From NCBI GenBank assembly GCA_963521545.1, contig CAUQVP010000036.1:1-15761 (forward strand): DNA of 15,761 bases. The letters are read 5' to 3'. This DNA comes from JABCPE02 sp963521545. Its GTDB lineage: Bacteria; Bacteroidota; Bacteroidia; Flavobacteriales; Weeksellaceae. A program made the position numbers and the translations under genes. Positions within the stretch are counted from its first letter, which is position 1. Every line of letters starts with the position of its first letter. Of the stretch, positions 6,689-14,130 are shown piece by piece. The notes under the pieces were generated by a model. It saw only the letters and a list, made by a program, of their open reading frames with translations. It searched no databases and was not told where the DNA came from.

Positions 6689-8425
6689 TTATTTTTTTAC
6701 TCGTTTTATTTTATTGGCATTTTTCTTTTCTTCCTCTTTCTTGCGTTTGTTTTCCGCTTGGTCATAGAGGGTGGTGTCTGTTTCGTAGATGATTTCTACA
6801 TTTTCGGGCGAGTCTAGAAATATATCCTTCCATTTCCTTGGACGGTCTTTAGTATTCCAGTTAAACTCTGGGAATTTCCGATTCTCTGGAGCTATTTTGC
6901 TCATAGGATATATGTCTGTATTTGCGCCGATGTTACACGCTACGATGTGCAGTTTTTGTTCCTCGAAAAGCGCCTCTATCTCTCCACATGACGAAAGCGA
7001 AATGCCCAGCCTGTCCATGTTTTTTGTCTTTGCGTTTTGGCTTTCTACATAGTTGATGGCTTGTGCGTTTTCGGTTACTTTTATCAGATGAATATTATTA
7101 TTTTTGTAGTAGGCTATCATCTGTTTTCCTTTCACTTGGTTAAATTCATCTTTTAGATTGATAGAATCTACCTTGCTGATTGCTAGTGCGTTTCCGATTA
7201 CTTTTAAAGAATCTATGCTTTCGTTTTGTGTGTTGAGGTAAGCCTTGATAACATCGCCTGTCACTTGTCGTTCGCCTGTCCAGAAAATAGGTTTTCTGAT
7301 GAGGTGAAGCTCTCCATCAGTTTCATTAAAGCTAAGTGAATCTGCTCTTGCCTGTGCATTAGATTTGAACATTCTGGCTTTGTGGTAGGCTTTTAGGAAA
7401 CTTTTTTTCATTCTGCTGGAATCGGCTTTTTGGTAAGCGATGATTCTTTCAGCAGAGAAAAATAGCGAATCGTTTTTAAAGATTTTCACAGCATAAGGCT
7501 TCCCTGTAATCATCGCAGAATCTTTATTTTCAAATATCTCGCCGTAAGAACCTCTTACAAAGCGGTTTTCCCGCGGGTCGTCCAGTAGTACATTTCCTTT
7601 CGCAGTTCCGAAGCCTGTGTTTTGGTTGTAATACATAGCATCGCCTTTCAGGGTTTTTCCGTTGTAGTAGATTCGTGAATTTTTGCTGAGATAGACCTCC
7701 TTGCTGTTCATTTTATAGTGTCCTTTCTCTGTGTATACTGAGTTGGAAGGATTACTTTTGTTAATAATCGTAGTAGGGCCGTAGAACTCTGCGGTATTGG
7801 TGTTTTGGTTTTGCTTGATTTTAGTTCCTTGTACTTGGTATTGGCTGTTGTCTATATTTACATTTCCTGTGACATCTACCACTCGGCTGGTGATGTTGTA
7901 GGTGGCAGTTTTGGTTCTGATGGTGTTGCTGCCATTGTAGATTGTTCCTCCCGTGTTGAAATAGGCTGTGTTCGGAATTCGGTCATAGTAGAGAATATCC
8001 GTTTTTATGGTCTGTTTAGGGTCGGTGAGGACTACATTTCTCCTTGCGATTCCACGCTGGGAGTTACCGTCATACTGGATTTCTCCTGCGGTGATGAGGT
8101 TGCCGTCAGAGGTCTGTAGCTGGGTGTTTCCTATTGCCTTGGCGAAGTTCGCTTCAGAATAGAAAATCACGGTGTCGGCTTTTAGTGTAGAGCCTTTATG
8201 TTCTAGATGCACATTTCCTGTCATGAAGGTATTTCCATCGAACAAATCTTGTCTTTTCTGGGTAAGGTCTGCGTGGATGATTCTTACCTTTACAGGTTCA
8301 TCTTTTCCTTCTTGTTTTTGGTCAAAAAAAGGATCTTTTTCCAAATTGCCGTTTATGGAAGTAATCTGCCCAAAGACAAACAAAGTGGACAGCAGGAAAA
8401 AAGATATAAACAGTTTTTTTGTCAT
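6689..8425 (-). CDS. OstA-like protein (LptA/OstA beta-jellyroll family), LPS transport
   Basis: This 578-residue exported protein has an N-terminal signal peptide (MTKK, then a hydrophobic core at 5-18, probable cleavage near FGQ, 18-20). The N-terminal half consists of OstA/LptA-type repeats. Examples are DGNTFMTGNVHLEHKGSTLKAD (63-84), GNLITAGEIQYDG (108-120) and several later copies of the pattern x-G-N-V-x-[LI]-D and T-x-x-A-x-Y-x. These build the beta-taco fold that passes lipopolysaccharide across the periplasm. The C-terminus is strongly basic (last ~22 residues rich in Lys). Bacteroidota carry such long OstA-like proteins in addition to LptD; which bridge protein is the functional LptA here is not settled by sequence. 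The gene begins 13 bp behind the Fur-family gene and is almost certainly in its transcript. No LptB, LptC or LptD is encoded in the window. Confidence 0.87.
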   Translation of the reverse strand: MTKKLFISFFLLSTLFVFGQITSINGNLEKDPFFDQKQEGKDEPVKVRIIHADLTQKRQDLFDGNTFMTGNVHLEHKGSTLKADTVIFYSEANFAKAIGNTQLQTSDGNLITAGEIQYDGNSQRGIARRNVVLTDPKQTIKTDILYYDRIPNTAYFNTGGTIYNGSNTIRTKTATYNITSRVVDVTGNVNIDNSQYQVQGTKIKQNQNTNTAEFYGPTTIINKSNPSNSVYTEKGHYKMNSKEVYLSKNSRIYYNGKTLKGDAMYYNQNTGFGTAKGNVLLDDPRENRFVRGSYGEIFENKDSAMITGKPYAVKIFKNDSLFFSAERIIAYQKADSSRMKKSFLKAYHKARMFKSNAQARADSLSFNETDGELHLIRKPIFWTGERQVTGDVIKAYLNTQNESIDSLKVIGNALAISKVDSINLKDEFNQVKGKQMIAYYKNNNIHLIKVTENAQAINYVESQNAKTKNMDRLGISLSSCGEIEALFEEQKLHIVACNIGANTDIYPMSKIAPENRKFPEFNWNTKDRPRKWKDIFLDSPENVEIIYETDTTLYDQAENKRKKEEEKKNANKIKRVKK

Positions 8426-8438
8426 AAATAGGGTGTTT

Positions 8439-8909
8439 TTATGGAGTGATCTCCTTCTTTTGTCCGTAGAAATAGAGCGTGTGGCTGTCTATGGATACTC
8501 CGAAAGCGCTTTCTATGGACTCCTTTATCGCTTGGATTCTTGGGTCGCAGAACTCTATGATTTCCTCTATTTCTTTCTGCGAACTATCTTTGTAAAGAAC
8601 GATGTGGTCGTGCTGGCGGTCAAAATAGGATTTTTCATAGGTGGAACTTTCGCCGAACTGATGTTTTCTGACCAGCCCGGCATCTAGAAAAACCTCTATC
8701 GTGTTATAGATAGTCGCTTTACTGATGTGGTATTTTTTCTGCAGCATTAGTAGATAGAGGTCATCTACATTAAAGTGCTTGTTGTAATTGTATATTTCCT
8801 CCAAGATAGTGTATCTCTCAGGAGTGTTTCTCAGTCCCTTTTCTTTCAAGTAATTCCGCAAAACCTCCTTGATGACTTCTATACTTTTACTATTCACTTT
8901 GTTTTCCAT
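8439..8909 (-). CDS. Fur-family metalloregulator (ATG start chosen, 156 residues)
   Basis: This is a cytoplasmic DNA-binding repressor of the Fur/Zur/PerR family. The winged-helix domain (about 10-85) contains LRNTPERYTILEEIY (26-40) and the recognition helix ISKATIYNTIEVFLDAGLV (62-80). The dimerisation domain carries the metal-site residues expected for Fur: RQHDH with His100 and His102, Glu119 in IIEF, and His143 in DSHTLYFYG. The usual CxxC structural zinc pairs are absent; the only cysteine is Cys121. The frame is open three codons further upstream, to a TTG at 8918. That TTG lies inside the -7 element, so the ATG at 8909 is the better start and would leave almost no 5' leader. The gene heads a unit with the OstA-like gene. 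Metal specificity (Fe, Zn, Mn or peroxide sensing) cannot be fixed from sequence. Confidence 0.9.
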   Translation of the reverse strand: MENKVNSKSIEVIKEVLRNYLKEKGLRNTPERYTILEEIYNYNKHFNVDDLYLLMLQKKYHISKATIYNTIEVFLDAGLVRKHQFGESSTYEKSYFDRQHDHIVLYKDSSQKEIEEIIEFCDPRIQAIKESIESAFGVSIDSHTLYFYGQKKEITP

Positions 8910-8915
8910 AGTGGG

Positions 8916-8945
8916 CAAATTTAATTATTTTTTACGAAGTAACAA
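8916..8945 (-). promoter_or_regulatory. Near-consensus -33/-7 promoter of the Fur-ostA unit
   Basis: On the minus strand a TTG (8945..8943) is followed by a 19-bp spacer and TAAATTTG (8923..8916). This matches the Bacteroidota primary-sigma arrangement (TTG-N19-TAnnTTTG) exactly. Initiation is expected around 8909-8911, at or next to the ATG, implying a leaderless or nearly leaderless mRNA. Confidence 0.68.
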
Positions 8946-8954
8946 TTTAATTGT
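8942..8954. promoter_or_regulatory. Inverted repeat, candidate Fur-family operator
   Basis: ACAATTTAATTGT is a perfect 6-1-6 palindrome overlapping the -33 element of the Fur-family gene's own promoter. Fur-family sites are typically AT-rich inverted repeats (e.g. 7-1-7), and these regulators are often autoregulated. The position would let a bound dimer block RNA polymerase. In such AT-rich DNA a 12-base palindrome could also arise by chance. Confidence 0.45.
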
Positions 8955-8985
8955 ATCAAAACCAAATTCCTACCTTCTTGTATTC

Positions 8986-9016
8986 AATAAAAAAACCGCA
9001 GAAGGCTCTGCGGTTT
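8986..9016 (-). terminator. Terminator of the lipoprotein gene
   Basis: The inverted repeat AAACCGCAGA (8993-9002) / TCTGCGGTTT (9007-9016) has a 4-base loop. Read on the minus strand, it is followed by a run of T (8995..8988). It lies 14 bp past the lipoprotein stop and insulates it from the fur-ostA unit. Confidence 0.9.
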
Positions 9017-9030
9017 CTTGCTGTTGATTT

Positions 9031-9693
9031 TTATTTTACAGGATTTCCTTTGAAATCTGTTTTGTAGTAACCAAATTTTTCTTGTCCATTGGATTTCAGT
9101 TTTCCTTTTATAGAAACATCTATCAAATTCTTTTTAATTTCAATGGTATAAACATATTGGTATTCAAACTTCTCATCATCTTTGTATTTCTTCCAAGCAT
9201 CATCTACTACTTTTTGTATTGTTTCAGCTGTTACTTCTTTGAAGTCAAATAACTCATCTTCTAAACGGAATTCCTCTGCATTTACACCAATTACATCGAT
9301 TTCCATAGTTTGTGGTTCTCTCCATCCAAAACTAGAGCTATAATTGATTTGCTGAACTCTTCTCTTGTCTACATTGTCTTGGTAAACAATAGAAAGACTG
9401 AGATCATCCGAATCATCATCTGTTTTAACTACTTTATCAGAGTTTTTGGTAACTATGAATCTTACTTCATCAGTTACTTTTGCATTTTCGCCGAGTTTTT
9501 CTACTACGGCATCATACCATTTTTTAGTTTGTGCTGGATCAGAAAATAGTTTATAATCAATCTTTTCTTTTCCCGAAGCCTCATTTGCTGCTTCCTTTGC
9601 TGCATTTACAGCTTCTTTTGCTTTGTTACAAGATTGTAACCCCAGTAACGATACTGCTAAAATACCCGCAGCGATGAATTTTTTTGCTTTCAT
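9031..9693 (-). CDS. Small lipoprotein of unknown function
   Basis: This 220-residue exported lipoprotein has a basic N-terminus (MKAKK), a hydrophobic core and the lipobox LQSC, with the acylated cysteine at Cys22. After it comes an alanine- and lysine-rich, probably helical linker (23-42), then a domain of about 170 residues with alternating hydrophobic and charged strands. I do not recognise the family. The residues after Cys22 (NKAKEA) lack the acidic cluster associated with surface export in Flavobacteriia, so a periplasmic-facing anchor is more likely. It is a single-gene unit with its own candidate promoter (TAAATTTG, 9729..9722) and a strong terminator. The coding call is supported by the signal peptide, normal codon use and the flanking signals. 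Confidence 0.85.
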   Translation of the reverse strand: MKAKKFIAAGILAVSLLGLQSCNKAKEAVNAAKEAANEASGKEKIDYKLFSDPAQTKKWYDAVVEKLGENAKVTDEVRFIVTKNSDKVVKTDDDSDDLSLSIVYQDNVDKRRVQQINYSSSFGWREPQTMEIDVIGVNAEEFRLEDELFDFKEVTAETIQKVVDDAWKKYKDDEKFEYQYVYTIEIKKNLIDVSIKGKLKSNGQEKFGYYKTDFKGNPVK

Positions 9694-9721
9694 AATATTA
9701 TTTTTAAAAAAATTATTTGTA

Positions 9722-9729
9722 CAAATTTA
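9722..9729 (-). promoter_or_regulatory. Candidate -7 element for the lipoprotein gene
   Basis: TAAATTTG followed by TAC on the minus strand fits TAnnTTTG and lies 28 bases before the ATG. No TTG at the expected -33 distance was seen. Confidence 0.5.
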
Positions 9730-9934
9730 AAAAAAAATCACAATATTTTTTCATTAAAATAGAAAGAAATGTCTATTTATATGGTTTTTTTGGAGTGTAA
9801 GTGTAGGATTTTTAGGAATAGTTTGTTTTTCAATGATTTAAATTCTAAAACCAAGAAGAAATAACTTTTTTGAAAATGGAATTAAATAAAAAAGAAAAAC
9901 TTTGATTATTAAAGCTTTAATTCAAAAAAAAGAT
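9730..9934. other. AT-rich intergenic stretch without a recognisable gene
   Basis: This part of the 368-bp gap between the divergent lipoprotein and rpsA genes holds no convincing open reading frame, RNA gene or repeat. It contains several A/T runs and could hold upstream promoter elements for either gene. Confidence 0.6.
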
Positions 9935-9942
9935 TATCTTTG
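9935..9942 (+). promoter_or_regulatory. Candidate -7 element for rpsA
   Basis: TATCTTTG followed by GCA is a perfect TAnnTTTG match. Initiation near 9948 would give a leader of about 114 bases, much longer than those predicted for the other genes in this window. Confidence 0.6.
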
Positions 9943-9944
9943 CA

Positions 9945-10061
9945 GCGTTTTTGTGGGAAATTTTGGCGAAAATAGAGAAATTTAATACCTAACTTCTTCC
10001 CGATTTTTCAGTCCCACACGCCGCCAATACTGAGAAAGAAGGAATACAAAGTGATATTTTT
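9945..10061 (+). promoter_or_regulatory. Structured 5' leader of rpsA (candidate)
   Basis: TGTGGGA (9952-9958) is complementary to TCCCACA (10012-10018). The helix can be extended by GCG (9945-9947) with CGC (10019-10021) across a 4-base bulge, although the first bases may lie upstream of the transcript start. Inside the loop ATTTT / AAAAT (about 9960-9973) can form a small hairpin around GGCG. The outer helix closes 41 bases before the start codon. S1 is known to control its own translation in E. coli through a structured leader; whether this leader does the same here is inference. Confidence 0.4.
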
Positions 10062-11831
10062 ATGTCAAAACAAGAAGAGGTTCTTATGAACCAAAATGTG
10101 GCTCCAGAGCAGTTTGACTGGGATTCTTTCGAGTCTGGTCTTAACGCTGAGGACAGAAAAGAAAAAAATGAATTAGAAGAAATCTACAAAGGTTCTTTGA
10201 ACGACCTTTCCGAGTCTGATGTAATCATCGGAAAAGTGGTAAGACTTACAGACAAAGAAGCGATTGTAGACATCAACTTCAAGTCTGAGGGAGTAATTTC
10301 TCTCAACGAATTCCGTTACAACTCTGGCCTTAAAGTAGGTGATGAAGTGGAAGTAATGGTAGACAGAAGAGAAGACAAAACAGGTCAGCTTCAGCTTTCT
10401 CACAAAAAAGCAAGAACGCTGAAAGCTTGGGATAAAGTAAATGAATACCACCAATCTGGTGAAATCGTAAATGGTTTCGTGAAGTCTAGAACAAAAGGTG
10501 GTATGATCGTAGATGTTTTCGGTATCGAAGCATTCTTACCAGGTTCTCAGATCGATGTGAAGCCTATCAAAGACTACGACCAATTCGTAGGAAAAACGAT
10601 GGAGTTCAAAGTAGTGAAAATCAACCCAGAGTTCAAAAATGTGGTAGTTTCTCACAAAGCTCTTATCGAGGCTGATATCGAAGGACAGAAAAAAGAAATC
10701 ATTTCTCAATTGGAGAAAGGACAAGTTCTAGAAGGAACTGTTAAAAACATTACTTCTTACGGAGTATTCATCGATCTTGGTGGTGTAGATGGACTTATCC
10801 ACATCACAGACCTTTCTTGGTCAAGAGTAAACCACCCATCAGAATTCCTTTCTGAAGGACAAACTGTAAAAGTGGTAATCCTTGATTTCGATGATGAGAA
10901 AACAAGAATCCAGCTTGGTATGAAACAGCTAGAACCACATCCGTGGGAAGCTCTTTCTGCTGACCTAAAAGTAGGAGACAAAGTAAAAGGAAAAGTAGTA
11001 GTTCTTGCTGATTATGGAGCATTCGTAGAAATCGCTCCAGGTGTAGAAGGACTTATCCATGTTTCTGAAATGTCTTGGTCTACTCACCTTAGAAGTGCAG
11101 GAGATTTCGTGAAAATCGGTGATGAGGTAGAAGCTGTAGTTCTTACTTTGGATAAAGATGAAAGAAAAATTTCATTGGGTATCAAGCAATTGACTCCAGA
11201 TCCATGGGCTGACATCCAGTCTAAATATCCAGTAGGTTCTAAGCACAAAGGAACTGTTAGAAACTTTACTAACTTCGGTGTGTTTGTAGAATTAGAAGAA
11301 GGAATAGATGGACTTATCTACATCTCTGACCTTTCTTGGACTAAGAAAATCAAACATCCATCTGAGTTCTGCGCTGTAGGAGACAAACTAGATGTAGTAG
11401 TTCTAGAACTTGATACAGAAGCTAGAAGACTTTCTCTTGGACACAAACAATTGACTGAAAACCCTTGGGATAAATATGAATCTAAATATGCTGAAGGAAC
11501 TGTACATACAGGAACTGCAATAGATGTTTTCGATAAAGGAGCTCAGGTTCAGTTCGAAGATGCAGAAGTAGAGGCTTTCTGCCCTTCAAGATTGTTAGAA
11601 AAAGAAGATGGTTCTAAAATCAAGAAAGGAGAAGAAGCTCAGTTTAAAGTAATTGAGTTCAACAAAGAATTCAAGAGAGTAGTAGTTTCTCACACAGGTC
11701 TTTTCAGAGATGAAGAAAAGAAAAATGTAAAAGAAGCTGCAGCTAAGGCTTCTTCAAGTGAAGAAAAAACAACTCTTGGAGACATTGATGCTCTTGCAGA
11801 ATTGAAAAAGAAAATGGACGGAGGTAAATAA
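10062..11831 (+). CDS. rpsA: 30S ribosomal protein S1
   Basis: This 589-residue RNA-binding ribosomal protein has six S1 (OB-fold) domains, at about residues 53-118, 133-200, 219-288, 304-375, 391-463 and 478-546. Domains 3-5 are the most regular, each with the pattern G-x-V-x-x-x-x-x-x-G-x-F-[VI]-x-[LI] and DGLI(H/Y)(I/V)S(D/E)(L/M)SW. Domains 1, 2 and 6 are more divergent, as in other S1 proteins, where the first two bind the ribosome. The N-terminal 50 residues are acidic (NVAPEQFDWDSFESGL), a typical flavobacterial extension. The C-terminus is a Lys/Glu-rich tail. The start is the ATG at 10062; an in-frame Met9 also exists, but similarity begins before it. S1 matters particularly here because Bacteroidota mRNAs generally lack Shine-Dalgarno sequences. 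Confidence 0.97.
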   Translation: MSKQEEVLMNQNVAPEQFDWDSFESGLNAEDRKEKNELEEIYKGSLNDLSESDVIIGKVVRLTDKEAIVDINFKSEGVISLNEFRYNSGLKVGDEVEVMVDRREDKTGQLQLSHKKARTLKAWDKVNEYHQSGEIVNGFVKSRTKGGMIVDVFGIEAFLPGSQIDVKPIKDYDQFVGKTMEFKVVKINPEFKNVVVSHKALIEADIEGQKKEIISQLEKGQVLEGTVKNITSYGVFIDLGGVDGLIHITDLSWSRVNHPSEFLSEGQTVKVVILDFDDEKTRIQLGMKQLEPHPWEALSADLKVGDKVKGKVVVLADYGAFVEIAPGVEGLIHVSEMSWSTHLRSAGDFVKIGDEVEAVVLTLDKDERKISLGIKQLTPDPWADIQSKYPVGSKHKGTVRNFTNFGVFVELEEGIDGLIYISDLSWTKKIKHPSEFCAVGDKLDVVVLELDTEARRLSLGHKQLTENPWDKYESKYAEGTVHTGTAIDVFDKGAQVQFEDAEVEAFCPSRLLEKEDGSKIKKGEEAQFKVIEFNKEFKRVVVSHTGLFRDEEKKNVKEAAAKASSSEEKTTLGDIDALAELKKKMDGGK

Positions 11832-11852
11832 TCCATCCCATTTCTAAATACA

Positions 11853-11888
11853 AAAATCCCGCTTGCTGTTTAGTAAGCGGGATTTTAT
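11853..11888. terminator. Shared terminator between rpsA and the ABC-F gene
   Basis: AAAATCCCGCTTGCT (11853-11867) pairs with AGTAAGCGGGATTTT (11872-11886) with one G-T wobble and a GTTT loop. A/T runs on both sides allow use in both directions between convergent stops at 11831 and 11911. Confidence 0.92.
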
Positions 11889-11910
11889 TTTGTTTTTATA
11901 TAAAAGATTA

Positions 11911-13785
11911 TTACTCTAAAATTTCTTGTAATTCCAGCCAGCGCATTTCGTGGGCTTCTAATTGGCTGGTGGTTTCTTCCAGTTGTTGTGAAAGTTCAGA
12001 AATAATATTGTAGTCCGTTTCGTTATTCAGTTTTTCTAAAATTTCATCTTGTTTTTCCTTTAAAACGGGCATTTCTTTTTCTATGTTTTCCAATTCCTTT
12101 TGCTCCTTGAAGCTGAGTTTCCTTTTGGAATTGGTGTTTTTAGTTTGTTTTTCTTCTGCCGGCTTGGCAGGTTCGCTTTTCTTGGTATTTTTGTTTTGTG
12201 CTTGCTGGTCTCTGTATTCGGTGAAAGAACCGATGAAATCCTTGATTTTTCCTTCTCCTTCGAAGACTAGCAAATGGTCTACAATTTTATCCATAAAATA
12301 CCTGTCATGCGAAACAATGATAAGGCATCCTTGAAACTGGGCAAGGAAACTCTCCAGCACGGTAAGCGTAGGCAGGTCTAAATCATTAGTCGGCTCGTCA
12401 AAGATGAGGAAATTTGGGTTTTGGAAGAGTACAGAAATCAGATACAGCCTTCTCCTTTCGCCGCCGCTTAGGTTTGAAATGGTGGTGTATTGTGTCTGTT
12501 CATTGAAGAGAAACATTTTTAAAAATTGCGATGCCGAAATGCTTTTCCCATTTGCGAGATGATAATATTCCGCGATGTCTTTCATGAAATCTATCACTCG
12601 CTGGTCTTCCTTGTAGGTAAGCCCTTTTTGTGAAAAATACCCGAATTTAATGGTTTCTCCTACTTCTATCTCTCCACTGTCGTAGGTTTCCAGACCTTGG
12701 ATGATGTTCAGCAGGGTAGATTTTCCTACGCCGTTTTTTCCTATGATGCCTACCTTTTCGCCTCGCTGAAACTGATAACTGAAATTATCCAAGATGATTT
12801 TATCTCCAAATTTTTTATTGATGTTTCTCAACTCCAAAATCTTTTTTCCCAGCCTTTTCATCCCAAAATCCAGTTCTAATTCCTGCTTTTTGGTGTCCAT
12901 TTTAGCAGTTTTTTCCGTTTCGTAGAAGGCTTCTATACGGCTTTTGGACTTGGTGGTTCTGGCTTTTGGTTGTCTGCGCATCCATTCCAGCTCCTTGCGG
13001 TAGAGATTGTTGGCTTTGTCTATGGTGGCGTTTAGGTTTTCTTCTCTTATACTTTTGTTTTCCAAATATTGTGCATAAGCACCATGATGGACATAGAGTT
13101 TTTTGTCTTCTATTTCCCAAATAATGTCACACACACTATCTAGGAAATATCGGTCGTGCGTTACAAGAAGCAGGGTGACCATGGCTCTGGATAGGTATTG
13201 TTCCAGCCATTCCACCATATCTACATCTAGGTGGTTGGTAGGCTCATCCATGATGAGCAGCGTGTGCTTGTGTTCCACTCTCGTTTCTATCAGGAGTTTG
13301 GCGAGGGCTACGCGTTTTATCTGTCCACCAGATAGGTTGTCCATTTTGGCGTTTAGGTCGGTTATTTTCAGCTGGGAGAGGATTTGTTTCATTTCATTTT
13401 CCAGTCCCCATGCTTTTTGGTTTTCCATTTCTATGAACGCCTGCTCCATAAATTCTGAATCATCAGAAGTCAGCGACTTTTGGTAATTTTTCAATGCCTG
13501 TACAGGCGGAGAATCTAGACTCATGATAAATTCTGTGATGGTCTGTCCGCTCTCAAAGTGTATTTCTTGGTCAAATAAAACCACTTGAATATCTTTATTG
13601 ATAACCACTGTCCCGCTGTCTGCAAAGTCTTTGCCCATTAGAATATTGAGCAAAGTAGTTTTTCCGCTTCCGTTTTTGGCAACGATGGCGATTTTGTCCC
13701 CTTCATTGATATTAAAAGAAATATCCTCAAATAAAATAACTATGCCATAAGTCTTGGTAAGATTTTCTACGCTGATGTAATTCAT
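11911..13785 (-). CDS. uup: ABC-F family ATPase, Uup-type
   Basis: This 624-residue soluble protein has two ABC ATPase domains in tandem and no membrane segment, so it is an ABC-F translation factor rather than a transporter. Domain 1 has Walker A AKNGSGKT (36-43, with Ala in place of the first Gly), signature LSGGQ (151-155), Walker B LLIMDEPTNHLD (176-187) and switch His210. Domain 2 has GKNGVGKST (349-357), LSGGE (439-443), FLIFDEPTNDLD (459-470) and His493. The linker (about 240-310) carries the basic RRQPKARTTKSKSR segment typical of the ribosome-binding interdomain arm. A lysine-rich stretch (530-560) leads into a C-terminal coiled coil (about 560-624), the hallmark of Uup. The family acts on stalled or assembling ribosomes. 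It converges with rpsA and is closed by the shared hairpin. A resistance-type role is not indicated. Confidence 0.9.
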   Translation of the reverse strand: MNYISVENLTKTYGIVILFEDISFNINEGDKIAIVAKNGSGKTTLLNILMGKDFADSGTVVINKDIQVVLFDQEIHFESGQTITEFIMSLDSPPVQALKNYQKSLTSDDSEFMEQAFIEMENQKAWGLENEMKQILSQLKITDLNAKMDNLSGGQIKRVALAKLLIETRVEHKHTLLIMDEPTNHLDVDMVEWLEQYLSRAMVTLLLVTHDRYFLDSVCDIIWEIEDKKLYVHHGAYAQYLENKSIREENLNATIDKANNLYRKELEWMRRQPKARTTKSKSRIEAFYETEKTAKMDTKKQELELDFGMKRLGKKILELRNINKKFGDKIILDNFSYQFQRGEKVGIIGKNGVGKSTLLNIIQGLETYDSGEIEVGETIKFGYFSQKGLTYKEDQRVIDFMKDIAEYYHLANGKSISASQFLKMFLFNEQTQYTTISNLSGGERRRLYLISVLFQNPNFLIFDEPTNDLDLPTLTVLESFLAQFQGCLIIVSHDRYFMDKIVDHLLVFEGEGKIKDFIGSFTEYRDQQAQNKNTKKSEPAKPAEEKQTKNTNSKRKLSFKEQKELENIEKEMPVLKEKQDEILEKLNNETDYNIISELSQQLEETTSQLEAHEMRWLELQEILE

Positions 13786-13860
13786 TTCCCTAAAAAAGTT
13801 GATTTAAAGTCCTTCCTGTTTCACCCGCCAAATATCGGAAAAATAGAGCATAGTAGAAGT

Positions 13861-13868
13861 CAAATTTA
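13861..13868 (-). promoter_or_regulatory. Candidate -7 element for the ABC-F gene
   Basis: TAAATTTG on the minus strand fits TAnnTTTG and would give a leader of about 70 bases. A weaker 7/8 match (GATATTTG, 13836..13829) lies closer to the gene and is an alternative. Confidence 0.4.
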
Positions 13869-13946
13869 TTTTTTCTTTTAAAATAAATTTATTAATATAT
13901 TTGATAATCAATTAGTTATTTTTGGGAAGAAAAATAATCATCAATA

Positions 13947-13979
13947 TTTTGATTAAATAAAAAACTTTTACTACTTTTG
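13947..13979 (+). promoter_or_regulatory. Promoter of tRNA-Cys
   Basis: TTTTG (13947-13951), a 20-bp spacer and TACTTTTG (13972-13979) followed by GCAC match the Bacteroidota -33/-7 pattern. The tRNA begins 15 bases after the -7 element, leaving a short 5' leader for RNase P. Confidence 0.65.
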
Positions 13980-13993
13980 CACCATTCAAAAAT

Positions 13994-14064
13994 GGTTCCG
14001 TGGCCGAGCGGCTAGGCAGTGGTCTGCAAAACCATCTACAGCGGTTCGAATCCGCTCGGAACCT
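13994..14064 (+). tRNA. tRNA-Cys (anticodon GCA)
   Basis: The 71-base cloverleaf is complete. The acceptor stem GGTTCCG / CGGAACC (13994-14000 with 14057-14063) is perfect. The D-arm is GCC...GGC, the anticodon stem is GTGGT / ACCAT and the loop CTGCAAA has anticodon GCA at 14026-14028. The T-arm AGCGG / CCGCT encloses the TTCGAAT loop. The discriminator base is U, the identity base of cysteine tRNA. The 3' CCA is not encoded and must be added by nucleotidyltransferase. It has its own promoter and an immediate terminator, so it is a single-gene unit. Confidence 0.97.
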
Positions 14065-14068
14065 CAAT

Positions 14069-14110
14069 AATAGCTCTAAGGAATTTTTCCTTGGAGCTAT
14101 TTATTTTTTT
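14069..14110 (+). terminator. Terminator of tRNA-Cys
   Basis: AATAGCTCTAAGGAA (14069-14083) pairs with TTCCTTGGAGCTATT (14087-14101) with a single G-T wobble and a 3-base loop, followed by a T-run to 14110. It begins 5 bases after the mature tRNA end. Confidence 0.93.
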
Positions 14111-14130
14111 GAAAACCAATTGAAAACCAA
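14109..14130 (+). repeat. Perfect tandem repeat, 2 x 11 bp
   Basis: TTGAAAACCAA occurs twice back to back (14109-14119 and 14120-14130), directly after the tRNA-Cys terminator T-run. It is followed by an AT-rich hairpin (ATGTTTTT 14130-14137 with AAAAACAT 14140-14147). The function is unknown; the position beside a tRNA gene makes an old integration scar one possibility. No integrase or second copy of the tRNA end is present. Confidence 0.7.

Noticed and set aside
8172..8687. 171-codon plus-strand frame across the end of the Fur-family gene and the start of the OstA-like gene
   Set aside because: It lies antisense to two well-supported genes and shows no protein-family features; it is an overlap artefact.
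8909..8918. TTG codon at 8918 as start of the Fur-family gene, adding three residues
   Set aside because: It lies inside the -7 promoter element, and the in-frame ATG at 8909 gives a normal Fur N-terminus.
13103..13486. 127-codon plus-strand frame inside the ABC-F gene
   Set aside because: Antisense to intact ABC signature and Walker B motifs; serine/arginine-rich composition typical of a shadow frame.
11911..13785. Antibiotic-resistance ABC-F protein
   Set aside because: The long C-terminal coiled coil and interdomain linker fit housekeeping Uup; there is no resistance context or mobile element.
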